64,000 bases of DNA, from the NCBI RefSeq assembly GCF_003730015.1, contig NZ_RJTU01000082.1:1-64000 (forward strand), given 5' to 3'. Each line of letters starts with the position of its first letter. The first letter of the stretch is position 1. The position numbers and the translations under genes were made by a program. This stretch comes from Epilithonimonas hominis. Lineage in GTDB: Bacteria > Bacteroidota > Bacteroidia > Flavobacteriales > Weeksellaceae. The notes under the pieces are model-generated. The model did not search any database. It was not told the DNA's origin and was given only the letters and a program-made list of their open reading frames with translations. Of the stretch, positions 27,225 to 35,990 are shown piece by piece.

Positions 27225-27932
27225 TTATTCCTGAAAATCAGCGACAAAATGCTTATAAAGCACATAGATTACAGCGTTCCAAAACGGAAACGTCACGAAG
27301 ATTCCGAAAAAAAACATCAATACTCCACTGTAAGAAATGATAATTGATGCCAGAGTTGCCATGATAAACAACAAGATGTTATTGCGAAAAACCTTTACAC
27401 TGATCTGGAAAGCCTGAAAAAAATTGTAGTTTTTGAAGAAAACCAGAGAAGGCGTCAGCAGCAGCATTGGAATCCAGATGAAAAAAAGAATCAGCAGATA
27501 ATTATTGATGATATTCCAGAACAATGCATAGATCACGAATAAGAAGAAATAATGCCCTCGGAATCCCGCAAAAAGGTCAGAAATATGTGGCGGCTCACCA
27601 AGATCCAGTTTTCTGTAGATCTTCAAAAAACCTATATTAAGAGGGAAAATCACAGACTTTATGACCATAACCACCATCGCAAAATATTGGGCGTTTTCAG
27701 TTTTCATAATTTCAGAATACTTTTCCACAAATACTTTTGTATCAGAGTAAAACAAATCCTGTATCTTTAAAATTTCTTCGAATAATCCGTAATAGCGAAA
27801 TGCATACATCGATGAGAACATAAAAATGGTAAAATAAAGCACAGAAAACAGCAGCTGAAAAGGCAGCGTTCTCATCCAATATTGATAAGCTTCTGAGATA
27901 ATATTTCCGATTTCAGGTTTTGGTGTCGTCAT
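27225..27932 (-). CDS. Polytopic membrane protein, paralogue of the previous gene
   Basis: A 235-residue membrane protein with about six helices, very rich in Phe, Tyr and Ile. The loop before the last two helices (LVFFKNYNFFQAFQISVKVFRNN) parallels that of the protein encoded at 26411. It is the first gene of a leftward run of four (this gene, its paralogue, the AI-2E-like transporter, DUF3820). Function unknown. Confidence 0.7.
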   Translation of the reverse strand: MTTPKPEIGNIISEAYQYWMRTLPFQLLFSVLYFTIFMFSSMYAFRYYGLFEEILKIQDLFYSDTKVFVEKYSEIMKTENAQYFAMVVMVIKSVIFPLNIGFLKIYRKLDLGEPPHISDLFAGFRGHYFFLFVIYALFWNIINNYLLILFFIWIPMLLLTPSLVFFKNYNFFQAFQISVKVFRNNILLFIMATLASIIISYSGVLMFFFGIFVTFPFWNAVIYVLYKHFVADFQE

Positions 27933-28029
27933 TTTTCAAACTTTTTGCAAAAGTAAAGGATTGAAATTGATAAATCACATTTTAAGTCTTTTATCTTTTC
28001 TCTATCATCTTTTTTATATTTTTGTTTTT

Positions 28030-29004
28030 ATGTTTCAGAATCCGAATTTTCAAAAGATGGACGAGTTTTCAGAGAGAAAAGAACCCTTCTTTTTTCTCAT
28101 TAATTTTTTGATGGATGAAGTAAGAATTTTCACAAAAAATGAAATTGAAAATAAAGCTTTGTTGATTAATTTTCCGAACATTACAAACGATGTAGATTAT
28201 CACACTGAGCGGAGTCGAAGTGTTGAATGGAAATCATTTCCTGAAACTTTGGAAGAATATCAAAAAGGATTCGAAATCGTTCAGGAAAACCTCAGAAAAG
28301 GAAATTCTTATCTGACAAATTATACCACAAAAACTGAAATCGAAACCAATCTTAGTTTGGAAGATATTTTCAGATTTTCAAAGGCAAAATATAAAGTTCT
28401 GTTTAAAGATGAATTCGTTTTTTTCTCGCCGGAAACTTTCGTGGAGATTATTGACAACAAAATTTTTACACATCCGATGAAGGGGACAATTGATGCAGAA
28501 ATCGAAAATGCAGAAAATATCCTGAAAAATGACCCGAAAGAAAAAGCGGAACATTATACCGTTGTGGATTTACTTCGAAATGATTTGAGTATGGTTGCGG
28601 ATAACGTTCAGGTGAAAGAATTTCAAAGAATCGATTATATCAAAACCAAGCAGAAAAATCTCTTGACAATGAGTTCCGAAATCGAAGGCGAAATCAAACC
28701 AGAATATCAAAATAAAATCGGGACAATTCTTCAAAAACTGTTGCCGGCTGGTTCTATTTTAGGCGCTCCAAAACCCAAAACTTTGGAAATCATTTTGGAA
28801 GCCGAGCCATATGAAAGAGGATTTTATACAGGTATTGCAGGTTATTTTGACGGCCAAAATCTGGATTCCTGCGTGATGATACGTTTTATTGAAAAAGAGA
28901 ACGAAAGGCTGTTTTTCAAAAGCGGAGGTGGAATTACCCATCAAAGTGACCTTGCCAGCGAATATGAAGAAATGAAAAACAAAATCTATGTCCCGATTTA
29001 TTGA
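28030..29004 (+). CDS. pabB: Aminodeoxychorismate synthase component I
   Basis: A 324-residue chorismate-binding enzyme that aminates chorismate for folate synthesis. The chorismate-binding signature is in the second half: HPMKGTIDAEIEN, HYTVVDLLRNDLSMV, and the end ILGAPKPKTLEIILEAEPYERGFYTG. The ATG at 28030 is preferred because the 23 upstream codons encode only a hydrophobic low-complexity stretch. About nine residues in YHTERSRSVEW come from a copy of an intergenic repeat (28201-28227) that is read in frame. It overlaps the pabC-like gene by 17 bp. Confidence 0.9.
   Translation: MFQNPNFQKMDEFSERKEPFFFLINFLMDEVRIFTKNEIENKALLINFPNITNDVDYHTERSRSVEWKSFPETLEEYQKGFEIVQENLRKGNSYLTNYTTKTEIETNLSLEDIFRFSKAKYKVLFKDEFVFFSPETFVEIIDNKIFTHPMKGTIDAEIENAENILKNDPKEKAEHYTVVDLLRNDLSMVADNVQVKEFQRIDYIKTKQKNLLTMSSEIEGEIKPEYQNKIGTILQKLLPAGSILGAPKPKTLEIILEAEPYERGFYTGIAGYFDGQNLDSCVMIRFIEKENERLFFKSGGGITHQSDLASEYEEMKNKIYVPIY
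28201..28227 (+). repeat. Repeat family B copy inside pabB
   Basis: CACACTGAGCGGAGTCGAAG plus TGTTGAA is nearly identical to the intergenic copies at 29681-29706 and 46680-46705. It is translated as the HTERSRSVE stretch of PabB. Confidence 0.85.
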
Positions 29005-29614
29005 AAGCATCAAAGTTGAAGACCAGAAAATTTTCCTGAAAGAACTTCATCAGAAAAGAATGAACGACACTTTTTCACACTTTGGAAAAGTATGTAAAAT
29101 CAATATTTACAGTTTATTTCTCAATCTGGAACACGACGAAGACGGGCTTTACAAATTCCGAATCGAATATGATTTGGAGAACAATTTCAAAACGCAGATG
29201 ATTCCTTATGTGATTTCAGAATTAGATGATTTTGAATTGGTTATTGATAATGAAATTGACTATAACTTTAAGTCTGCTGACAGAACTCAATTACAAAAAT
29301 TGAAAGATAAAAGTCACGCTGACGAAGTCATTATTGTGAAGAATAATCAGATTACAGATACTTCTTATTCTAATATTTTGTTCTTGAAAGATAAAACTTG
29401 GTTCACGCCGAAAAGTTATCTTCTGAATGGTGTGATGAGGCAGAATCTTTTACAGTCAAAAGAAATCAAAGAAACCGAAATTACTTTAGATAATATTAAA
29501 GAATTCACACATTTTCAGTTAATCAATGCCTTGAATGACTTCGATGATATGTTCATTTATCCGATTGAGAAAATCATTAATCTCCCGAAAGAGGAATCGG
29601 ATTTGGAGTTTTAA
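28988..29614 (+). CDS. pabC: Aminotransferase class IV, probable aminodeoxychorismate lyase
   Basis: A 208-residue PLP enzyme of fold type IV, likely releasing pyruvate from aminodeoxychorismate to give p-aminobenzoate. FKSADRTQLQKLKD provides a lysine in the place of the catalytic one, and ITDTSYSNILF is the usual (T/E)xxxSN phosphate-binding turn. It is shorter than E. coli PabC (269). The 17-bp overlap with pabB supports the pathway assignment. The C-terminus reads into a convergent repeat pair before menD. Confidence 0.85.
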   Translation: MSRFIESIKVEDQKIFLKELHQKRMNDTFSHFGKVCKINIYSLFLNLEHDEDGLYKFRIEYDLENNFKTQMIPYVISELDDFELVIDNEIDYNFKSADRTQLQKLKDKSHADEVIIVKNNQITDTSYSNILFLKDKTWFTPKSYLLNGVMRQNLLQSKEIKETEITLDNIKEFTHFQLINALNDFDDMFIYPIEKIINLPKEESDLEF

Positions 29615-29624
29615 TTAAAATCAA

Positions 29625-29709
29625 AAAGTCTTCGACTCCGCTCAGACTGACGACCTTAAAATAAAGCGTTATTATTAGCTGTCACACTGAGCGGAGTCGA
29701 AGTGTTCTT
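29625..29709. repeat. Inverted pair of repeat family B between pabC and menD
   Basis: CTTCGACTCCGCTCA (29630-29644) and TGAGCGGAGTCGAAG (29688-29702) are perfect inverted repeats; the pairing extends on both sides. The 85-bp unit fills the space between two convergent genes and could end transcription from both sides. The last bases overlap the menD stop codon (29708-29710). Confidence 0.85.
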
Positions 29710-31372
29710 ACTTTAAAGATTCAAAATACTGTTTCAAAATATCCGCATTATTACATCCTGAAGTCATTACTTCCAAGATTTTCGGTTTAGAAGCTGGCTT
29801 GAAATAATTTGGTAAAACGCGGTCAAGAGAAATTTCGTCTTCAACTCGTGTATAATCGAATCCAAAATTCTTGGCTAATAATTCGGCATTTCTATGATGT
29901 TGCGTTGCAATGAACTCGTCCAAAGCATTAGTTCCACTCGGTCCGGAAATGATTTTGAAAATGTTACCTTCACCATTATTGAAGATCACAATTCTCGTAT
30001 AAGGCGGGATGTACTGATTCCAAAGTCCATTGATATCATAGAAAAACGACAGATCGCCGGTAATCAGAATCGTGGGTTCATCTTCCATCATTGCAAACCC
30101 CATTGCCGTAGAAGTACAACCGTCGATTCCGCTGGTTCCACGGTTGCAATACACATCATATTTCTGATATTCAAATAATTGTGCATATCGAATTGCCGAA
30201 GAATTGGAAAAATGAATTCTGTAATTTTCAGGAATTTGATTCGATAATTGTTTAAAAAGATAGAAATCCGAAAAAGGTGCTTTGTTAAGATATTCTCCGT
30301 GTTTGGCGTCTTTTTTATCTTTCAGAACATCCCAAAGATTGAAATAAGGTCTTGGTTCCAGATTGATAGATTTCAATAGTTTGGAAAAGAAAACTTCTGG
30401 TTTAGTTTCAATCTTTTGACTTAAAACATAATAGGTATCAGGCTGCCAATATTCATCGATATGCCAATGTTGCTTTGGTTTTGCTTTTCTCAGGAATTGT
30501 TTCACTCTTTTAGAAACGACGTTTTGACCTATTGTAATCAGCAAATCCGGCGCATAAGTATGATAATCTTCCTCAGTAAAATCAGTGATGTATCGGTCGA
30601 TATGAGCGAAAAATTTATCGTGCTGAAGATTGGAATTCATTTCTGTTAAAACAACAACCGTGTGATTTTTAACCAATTGTGAGAGTTGAGCTTCCAATTC
30701 CGGATTGGGAGGCAATGTTCCAGCCAAAATCATAATTCTTTTCGAAGTATGCCAATCTGCAACAAGATTGGACGGAATCTCATAATTCTTTTTCTGAATT
30801 GTTTTCTCAACCGCAGGCATTACAGGCAATTCTTCCAACAAATTGTAAAGAGGTTCTGTCAAAGGAATATTGATGTGAACCGGCCCGTTTTTTTCGATAC
30901 AAAGTTCAACCGCCTTTTTGATGGTTTCGAAATTGTAATCATCAGAACCATCTTTCTCATCTTCCAGCAATTCGAAATCGCCATAAGAATGCTGTTGGAA
31001 AATATTTTTTTGACGAATCGTTTGCCCGTCAAAAATATCCACAAAATCTGCCGGTCTGTCCGCCGTTAAAACTAAAAGTGGTACATTTTGATAAAATGCT
31101 TCCACAACAGCCGGATAATAATTGGTCGCCGCAGAACCGCTTGTGCAAGTAATTGCAACAGGTTTTTTAATCGATTTTGACATTCCCAAACCTACAAATG
31201 CAGCCGCTCTTTCGTCCACAATACTATAACATTGGAACGCATCAATCTCAGAAAAATGAATCGCCAAAGGTGCGTTTCTGGAACCTGGGGAAATGATGAT
31301 TTTATCGATGCCGTATTGCTCAAGAATATGTGCGAGAATCTGGATGCTGCGTTTTGCGGAATATTGCTTCAT
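29708..31372 (-). CDS. menD: 2-succinyl-5-enolpyruvyl-6-hydroxy-3-cyclohexene-1-carboxylate synthase
   Basis: A 554-residue thiamine-diphosphate enzyme joining isochorismate and 2-oxoglutarate in menaquinone synthesis. Diagnostic parts are IISPGSRNAPLAIHF at the start, GSAATNYYPAVVEAFYQNVPLLVLTADRP, the segment GTSGIDGCTSTAMGFA, and the ThDP-binding GDLSFFYDINGL ... FNNGEGNIF. The length is normal. Three chorismate-derived enzymes (PabB, PabC, MenD) are thus encoded side by side, though menD is on the other strand. Confidence 0.95.
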   Translation of the reverse strand: MKQYSAKRSIQILAHILEQYGIDKIIISPGSRNAPLAIHFSEIDAFQCYSIVDERAAAFVGLGMSKSIKKPVAITCTSGSAATNYYPAVVEAFYQNVPLLVLTADRPADFVDIFDGQTIRQKNIFQQHSYGDFELLEDEKDGSDDYNFETIKKAVELCIEKNGPVHINIPLTEPLYNLLEELPVMPAVEKTIQKKNYEIPSNLVADWHTSKRIMILAGTLPPNPELEAQLSQLVKNHTVVVLTEMNSNLQHDKFFAHIDRYITDFTEEDYHTYAPDLLITIGQNVVSKRVKQFLRKAKPKQHWHIDEYWQPDTYYVLSQKIETKPEVFFSKLLKSINLEPRPYFNLWDVLKDKKDAKHGEYLNKAPFSDFYLFKQLSNQIPENYRIHFSNSSAIRYAQLFEYQKYDVYCNRGTSGIDGCTSTAMGFAMMEDEPTILITGDLSFFYDINGLWNQYIPPYTRIVIFNNGEGNIFKIISGPSGTNALDEFIATQHHRNAELLAKNFGFDYTRVEDEISLDRVLPNYFKPASKPKILEVMTSGCNNADILKQYFESLK

Positions 31373-31557
31373 TTGGAAAAATTACTGAGAAATAAATCAG
31401 TTTGCAAATTTAATGAAAAGACTTGTTTTATTTTATCGCAAAGGCGGAAAATTATAGACACACTATCGATTTTAAGTCGCAAGGTTATATTGTGATTTTA
31501 ATTTTGCGACTTTTAACGAATTGCAATTAAGAATAATTTGTGACTTTGCGGTAAATA

Positions 31558-32598
31558 CTAAAAAAATCGCAATTGTTGAGTTCTGCTTCCTGTAAAATGT
31601 TCGGTTGTGAGAACCGCTCTTTCCTGATTATTAAAAAATTTCTTCTTCCCAATTTCAAAAGTTTTATGAATCATTTCTGCGATGTTTCCTTCGCCTTGAT
31701 ACCGTTGGAAAAATCGTTTTTCACCAAGATTTCCGCCACGCATGGAGCGGATGAGATTCAGGACTTTGTCTTTTCTGTCTGGGAAATGCGCTTCCAACCA
31801 TTGAACGAAAACGGGTTCAACAGTGTCATTTAGTCTTACCAAAGTATAACCGCAACTTCTTGCACCAGCTTGGGAAACAGATTTCATAATGGATAAACTT
31901 TCGTCACTTGTCAAAGCCGGAATCACGGGCGCTATCATCACATTCACAGGAATATTTTTCTCAGATAAAACTTCAATCGCTTTCAGTTTATTCTTAGCTG
32001 TCGAAGTTCTGGGTTCCATAACTCGTCTCAAATCTTCATTCAAAGTTGGAATGCTCATATTCACAGAAATCAGATTTTTCTCTGCCATTTTTTCTAGGAT
32101 GTCCAAATCTCTCAGAATCAAAGCGTTTTTGGTAATAATGGAAACCGGATGTCTGTAATCCAAACAAACCTGAAGCAATTTTCTTGTGATTTCGAATTGT
32201 CTTTCAATGGGTTGATAGCAATCCGTATTTCCGGAAAGCATAATCGGTTTTGGAACGTATGATTTCTTTTGGAAAGTCTTCTCCAAAAGTTGAGGTGCAT
32301 TCTTCTTGACCATCAGTTTTCTTTCAAAATCGATTCCAGCGCTGTAACCCCAAAATTCGTGAGTTGGCCTTGCAAAACAATAAGAACAACCGTGTTCGCA
32401 GCCTTGATATGGATTCATCGAATAATCCATAGCCAGATCTGGACTTTTCAAAACATTGATAATCGTCTTTGGAAAAACTTCTGTAACCTGCGTCTTGATT
32501 TTGTCCAATTCATAATCTTCCGGCTCGAAAGTATATCTGTCGAACCGGTTGATGACATTGCGTTGCGCACCTTGACCTTTTGGAATTAAATCTGACAT
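31558..32598 (-). CDS. PA0069-like radical SAM protein
   Basis: A 346-residue radical SAM protein. The iron-sulphur cluster motif is CEHGCSYC in MNPYQGCEHGCSYCFARPTHEF, with the GYSAGIDFERKLMVKKNAPQLL sequence that characterises the PA0069/spore-lyase-like subgroup. Glycine-rich and PVSIITKNALILRD segments follow the TIM-barrel order. The reaction is not known. The neighbouring gene gives no hint. Gap 31373-31557 upstream of menD contains nothing recognisable. Confidence 0.88.
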   Translation of the reverse strand: MSDLIPKGQGAQRNVINRFDRYTFEPEDYELDKIKTQVTEVFPKTIINVLKSPDLAMDYSMNPYQGCEHGCSYCFARPTHEFWGYSAGIDFERKLMVKKNAPQLLEKTFQKKSYVPKPIMLSGNTDCYQPIERQFEITRKLLQVCLDYRHPVSIITKNALILRDLDILEKMAEKNLISVNMSIPTLNEDLRRVMEPRTSTAKNKLKAIEVLSEKNIPVNVMIAPVIPALTSDESLSIMKSVSQAGARSCGYTLVRLNDTVEPVFVQWLEAHFPDRKDKVLNLIRSMRGGNLGEKRFFQRYQGEGNIAEMIHKTFEIGKKKFFNNQERAVLTTEHFTGSRTQQLRFF

Positions 32599-32750
32599 TA
32601 GAATCTAATTTTCTCGCAGATTTAATTGATTTTAGCAGATTTACAATGAGAAATAATTTGCGCAACCTGGAAAATCAGCGAGAGAATGAGTTCAAAATTA
32701 TCACTTGGAAAATGAAAAATATCTTAAAATTCTTGAAAGTTTTCCACAAA

Positions 32751-32779
32751 AAATCCGGCACATAAAGAACCGGAAATTT
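32751..32779 (-). terminator. Terminator of the small membrane protein gene
   Basis: AAATCCGG and CCGGAAATTT arms around a loop of eleven bases. Read leftward, the stem is followed by a T run. Confidence 0.6.
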
Positions 32780-32801
32780 GTATAATTAAAATAGTGTGTG
32801 T

Positions 32802-32996
32802 TTAAAGGAATGCGTCCAACTCTACACCATCATTTGGAGAAGCATAACATTTCTTTGGCGATCCAAATAGCAAATGATGATCAGAATAATCACTTTTATA
32901 AATTCTGTTTTTTAAATATTTTCTTACTGCAATTGCGCTCAGGACCGCGGCTGTACCAAATAATCCTGCAAATATTATTTCGATATTTCTCTTCAT
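32802..32996 (-). CDS. Small hypothetical single-pass membrane protein
   Basis: A 64-residue protein starting at the ATG at 32996. One hydrophobic helix (IIFAGLFGTAAVLSAIAV) is followed by basic residues and a polar tail with one Cys (KKCYASPNDGVELDAFL). A ten-codon upstream extension is possible but adds nothing conserved. A terminator-like hairpin right downstream supports it as a real gene. Function unknown. Confidence 0.55.
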   Translation of the reverse strand: MKRNIEIIFAGLFGTAAVLSAIAVRKYLKNRIYKSDYSDHHLLFGSPKKCYASPNDGVELDAFL

Positions 32997-33105
32997 ACCA
33001 ATATTAATTTCAGTTCTCAAAAGCAAATAGTGTTCCTTTTTATTTTATCCAAAATAACAGTTTTTGCAATTCAGTGGGTTTTTTCTACAGTTCGGTCAAT
33101 ATTTA

Positions 33106-33136
33106 TTGCTTAACTTCTGTTATTGAAATAATTTTG
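33106..33136 (+). promoter_or_regulatory. Promoter of the histidine kinase operon
   Basis: TTG (33106-33108), then 20 bp, then TAATTTTG (33129-33136): an exact fit to the Bacteroidota sigma-70-type promoter TTG-N19-21-TANNTTTG. The ATG follows 17 bp later. Confidence 0.65.
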
Positions 33137-33153
33137 ACTCAAGAAATTAAAAT

Positions 33154-34479
33154 ATGAATAAGAAACCATTAATTACACTCACGTGGATTACACTAGGCTC
33201 ATCCATTTTTTTCTTTACTTTTTTCTCAGATGAAAAAACGTTGGAAAGTTTTGGCTATAATTTAGTCATTTCGGGAATGTACGCTTTTGGATTAGGCTTG
33301 ACCAATGGTTTTCTAAATGATTTCCTTAATAAAAAACTTTCTTGGACTGAACAAACCCGACTAAGAACCATCTTAGGAATTGTACTAACCGTTATTGTCA
33401 ATTTTATAGTGGTTTACGGATGTAATTTTATCAATTTTGTTATCATTCAAAAAGTATCCACACCTGATGAATTCTTTTCTGGCAAATATAATTTTACCAA
33501 TTGGTTTATGGTCAATTTTGCCTTGATGATTTCAGCTTTCCTTCACGCCAAAGGTTTTATGGAGGAGCTTAAAAAGAATACCAAAAAAGAAGTTGTAGAA
33601 CAGAAGTTAATCGCAAAATCTGCCAACGCGCAATTCGAATCGTTGAAGAATCAACTGGATCCACATTTTCTTTTCAATTCTTTGAATGTTTTAACAGCTT
33701 TGATTGATGAAAATCCGGAACAGGCACAGAAATTCACGACATCGATGTCAAAGATTTACCGTTACGTTTTGGAACAGAAAGATAAGGAAATGGTAAAAGT
33801 GGAAGATGAGATAGAATTTGCTAAAATCTATTGCAATCTTCTGAAAACCAGATTCGAAGACAGTGTTAATTTTATTTTTGATGTTAATGTCGATGATTTG
33901 CAAAAGTTAGTTGTTCCGCTTTCGTTACAATTATTATTAGAAAACTGCATCAAACATAACTATGCAACATCCAACAAACCTTTGAACATCAGAATCTTTA
34001 CAGAGGGGAAATTTCTCTGCATCGAAAATAATCTCCAGGTAAGAGAACAACTGAAAGAAAGTGCAGGAATAGGTTTGGCCAACATCGTTCAGCGTTATGC
34101 ATTACTTACGAAAGAAAACGTTTTTATAGAAAAATCAGAACACAATTTTAAAGTAAAAATTCCAATATTAACAGAAATAAAATCTCAAACAATGACAACT
34201 TACACCTCAGAAACAGCAGAAAATATCGCTTACGAAAGAGCGGTAAAAAGAGTAAAGGAATTGAAAGGATTCTACGGAAATTTAATCTCATATTGCATTG
34301 TGATTCCGTTTTTGGTTATCATTAATCTATTGACATCGCCAGGACAGCTTTGGTTTTATTGGCCAATGTTAGGCTGGGGAATCGGACTTCTGGCTCACGG
34401 GATGAACGTCCTCGCAATCGGTAGAAACTGGGAAGAAAAGAAGATCCAAGAAATCATGAACAATCATAAATCAATTTAA
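33154..34479 (+). CDS. LytS/YehU-type histidine kinase fused to a 2TM domain
   Basis: A 441-residue sensor kinase. Four N-terminal membrane helices (about 5-135) precede the His-kinase domain with H171 in QLDPHFLFNSLNVL, the N-box N264 (LLLENCIKHN) and the G-box GIGLANI at 306-312. From about 347 a 2TM domain follows (YERAVKRVKELKGF, two helices, GRNWEEKKIQEIM). M347 could be an internal start, so a separate 2TM protein might also be made. It heads an operon with two more 2TM genes and a LytTR regulator, with a good promoter upstream. Confidence 0.9.
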   Translation: MNKKPLITLTWITLGSSIFFFTFFSDEKTLESFGYNLVISGMYAFGLGLTNGFLNDFLNKKLSWTEQTRLRTILGIVLTVIVNFIVVYGCNFINFVIIQKVSTPDEFFSGKYNFTNWFMVNFALMISAFLHAKGFMEELKKNTKKEVVEQKLIAKSANAQFESLKNQLDPHFLFNSLNVLTALIDENPEQAQKFTTSMSKIYRYVLEQKDKEMVKVEDEIEFAKIYCNLLKTRFEDSVNFIFDVNVDDLQKLVVPLSLQLLLENCIKHNYATSNKPLNIRIFTEGKFLCIENNLQVREQLKESAGIGLANIVQRYALLTKENVFIEKSEHNFKVKIPILTEIKSQTMTTYTSETAENIAYERAVKRVKELKGFYGNLISYCIVIPFLVIINLLTSPGQLWFYWPMLGWGIGLLAHGMNVLAIGRNWEEKKIQEIMNNHKSI

Positions 34480-34491
34480 AAATCAATAAAA

Positions 34492-34791
34492 ATGGAAAAT
34501 GTTAATAAAGAAAATCCACGTTACGAACTAGCGGTGGAAAGAGTGAAAAAAATCAAAAATTTCTATTCTGGATTGCTTGTTTTCGCCATTGTATTCGCAG
34601 TGGTTTATGGTGTGAAGTTCTTTAAATACGGATTTCCTCAAAAACTTGGTGAGACGCAGGTTTCTTGGATTTTCATCATCTGGGGACTGATTCTAGCAAT
34701 TAAAGGCGTGAAGTTATTTTTCTTCAATTCCGATTGGGAAAATGATATGATTAACAAAGAAATTAAAAAACAGAGCAATGGAAATTATTAA
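34492..34791 (+). CDS. 2TM domain protein
   Basis: A 99-residue protein of the 2TM type: YELAVERVKKIKNFYSGL, two hydrophobic helices, and the end NSDWENDMINKEI. It begins 12 bp after the kinase gene and overlaps the next 2TM gene by 14 bp. Its layout repeats the C-terminal domain of the kinase. 2TM domains are frequent next to Bacteroidota LytTR systems; their role is not established. Confidence 0.88.
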   Translation: MENVNKENPRYELAVERVKKIKNFYSGLLVFAIVFAVVYGVKFFKYGFPQKLGETQVSWIFIIWGLILAIKGVKLFFFNSDWENDMINKEIKKQSNGNY

Positions 34792-35080
34792 CGATAAAAA
34801 TGACATCCAGTATCGCGAAGCGGTGAGAAAAGTGAAACGTCTAAAAAGCTTTTATACACATTTGACAATCTATGTTTTAGTAAATCTGTTTCTTATTTTT
34901 GCTAATTGGAGTGAAATCCGAGAAGAACATAGTATTTGGACTTGGCAGATTTGGGCAGTTCCATTATTTTGGGGAATCGGATTGGTAGCACAAGCAGTAG
35001 GTGTTTTTTGTCCAGGATTTTTCTTTGGAAAAGATTGGGAAGACAAGAAAATTAAAGAATTAACAGAGAAATATAAATAG
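34778..35080 (+). CDS. 2TM domain protein
   Basis: A 100-residue third copy of the 2TM domain: YREAVRKVKRLKSFYTHLTIYVLVN, second helix, and GKDWEDKKIKEL at the end. It overlaps the previous gene by 14 bp and precedes the response regulator by about 100 bp. That gap has an imperfect repeat rich in GCG and TTTGCG but no recognisable promoter. Confidence 0.88.
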   Translation: MEIINDKNDIQYREAVRKVKRLKSFYTHLTIYVLVNLFLIFANWSEIREEHSIWTWQIWAVPLFWGIGLVAQAVGVFCPGFFFGKDWEDKKIKELTEKYK

Positions 35081-35183
35081 TTTATCGCTAAGACGCTATA
35101 AATATTTATATCGAAAAAAAATTGAGCGCAAAGTTTTAAGCAGTGAGTATTTGCACCTTTGCGATAATAATTAAACTATAAAA

Positions 35184-35930
35184 ATGATAAGAACGATAAT
35201 CATCGAAGACGAAAAACCAGCAGTCAGAAGACTTGAAAAATTATTAGGCTTATTTTCTGATTTAGAGGTAGTTGCGAGCCTTAATTCTGTGGAAGAAGCA
35301 GTGGATTGGTTTCAAGAAAATGAACATCCGCAATTGATTTTTTCAGACATAGTTTTAGGCGACGGATTATCGTTTGATATTTTTGATAAAGTTTCAACCA
35401 AGGCTTTTATCATTTATACGACGGCTTTTGACCAATACACTTTGAAAGCTTTCAAGCTTAATAGCATTGATTATCTTCTGAAACCAATTGAAGAAGAAGA
35501 TTTGGCAAAAGCTATTGAAAAATTCAAATCGTTCTTGCCAGAAGAAGGAACGGTTGATTCGCAGGAAATCAGACAAATTGTTCGGAAAGAAAAATCAACT
35601 CTTTCCAGAATTTTGGTAAAAATCGGATACAATCTGAAAGTGGTTTCCATAAATGAAGTGAGTTGTTTCTTCAGCGAAAATAAAATCGTTTACCTCCAAA
35701 CCAAAGAACGAACTTATCCAACAGATTTCACTTTGGATGAGCTGGAAAATGTTTTGGACAGCACTAAATTTTTTCGGGTAAATAGGCAATTCATCATCAG
35801 TTCAGATCATATCAAAAACATCCACACTTCCCCGAATTACAAAGTTGATTTGGAGTTTCAGCCTGATGAAGAAATTACGGTAAGTAGAGAGCGAGTGAAA
35901 GATTTTAAAGATTGGCTGGCGGGAAACTAA
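35184..35930 (+). CDS. LytTR-family response regulator
   Basis: A 248-residue regulator. The receiver domain (1-120) has the phospho-acceptor D55 in LIFSDIVLGDG, acidic E9-D10 and lysine in YLLKPIEEEDL. The LytTR DNA-binding domain occupies about 140-245 (ILVKIGYNLKVVSINEVSCFFSENK ... FFRVNRQFIISSDHI), split over two motifs. It is the cognate partner of the kinase encoded at 33154, and the operon ends at a hairpin directly downstream. Confidence 0.95.
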   Translation: MIRTIIIEDEKPAVRRLEKLLGLFSDLEVVASLNSVEEAVDWFQENEHPQLIFSDIVLGDGLSFDIFDKVSTKAFIIYTTAFDQYTLKAFKLNSIDYLLKPIEEEDLAKAIEKFKSFLPEEGTVDSQEIRQIVRKEKSTLSRILVKIGYNLKVVSINEVSCFFSENKIVYLQTKERTYPTDFTLDELENVLDSTKFFRVNRQFIISSDHIKNIHTSPNYKVDLEFQPDEEITVSRERVKDFKDWLAGN

Positions 35931-35936
35931 AATAAA

Positions 35937-35960
35937 AACGCCCGAGATTCTCGAGCGTTC
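35937..35960. terminator. Terminator downstream of the LytTR regulator
   Basis: AACGCCCGAGA and TCTCGAGCGTT arms, with one G-U-type mismatch, end seven bases after the regulator stop codon and close to the end of the frameshifted gene on the other strand. Confidence 0.65.
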
Positions 35961-35990
35961 TACTTAAAATATTATGAGTGTGAAATTGGG

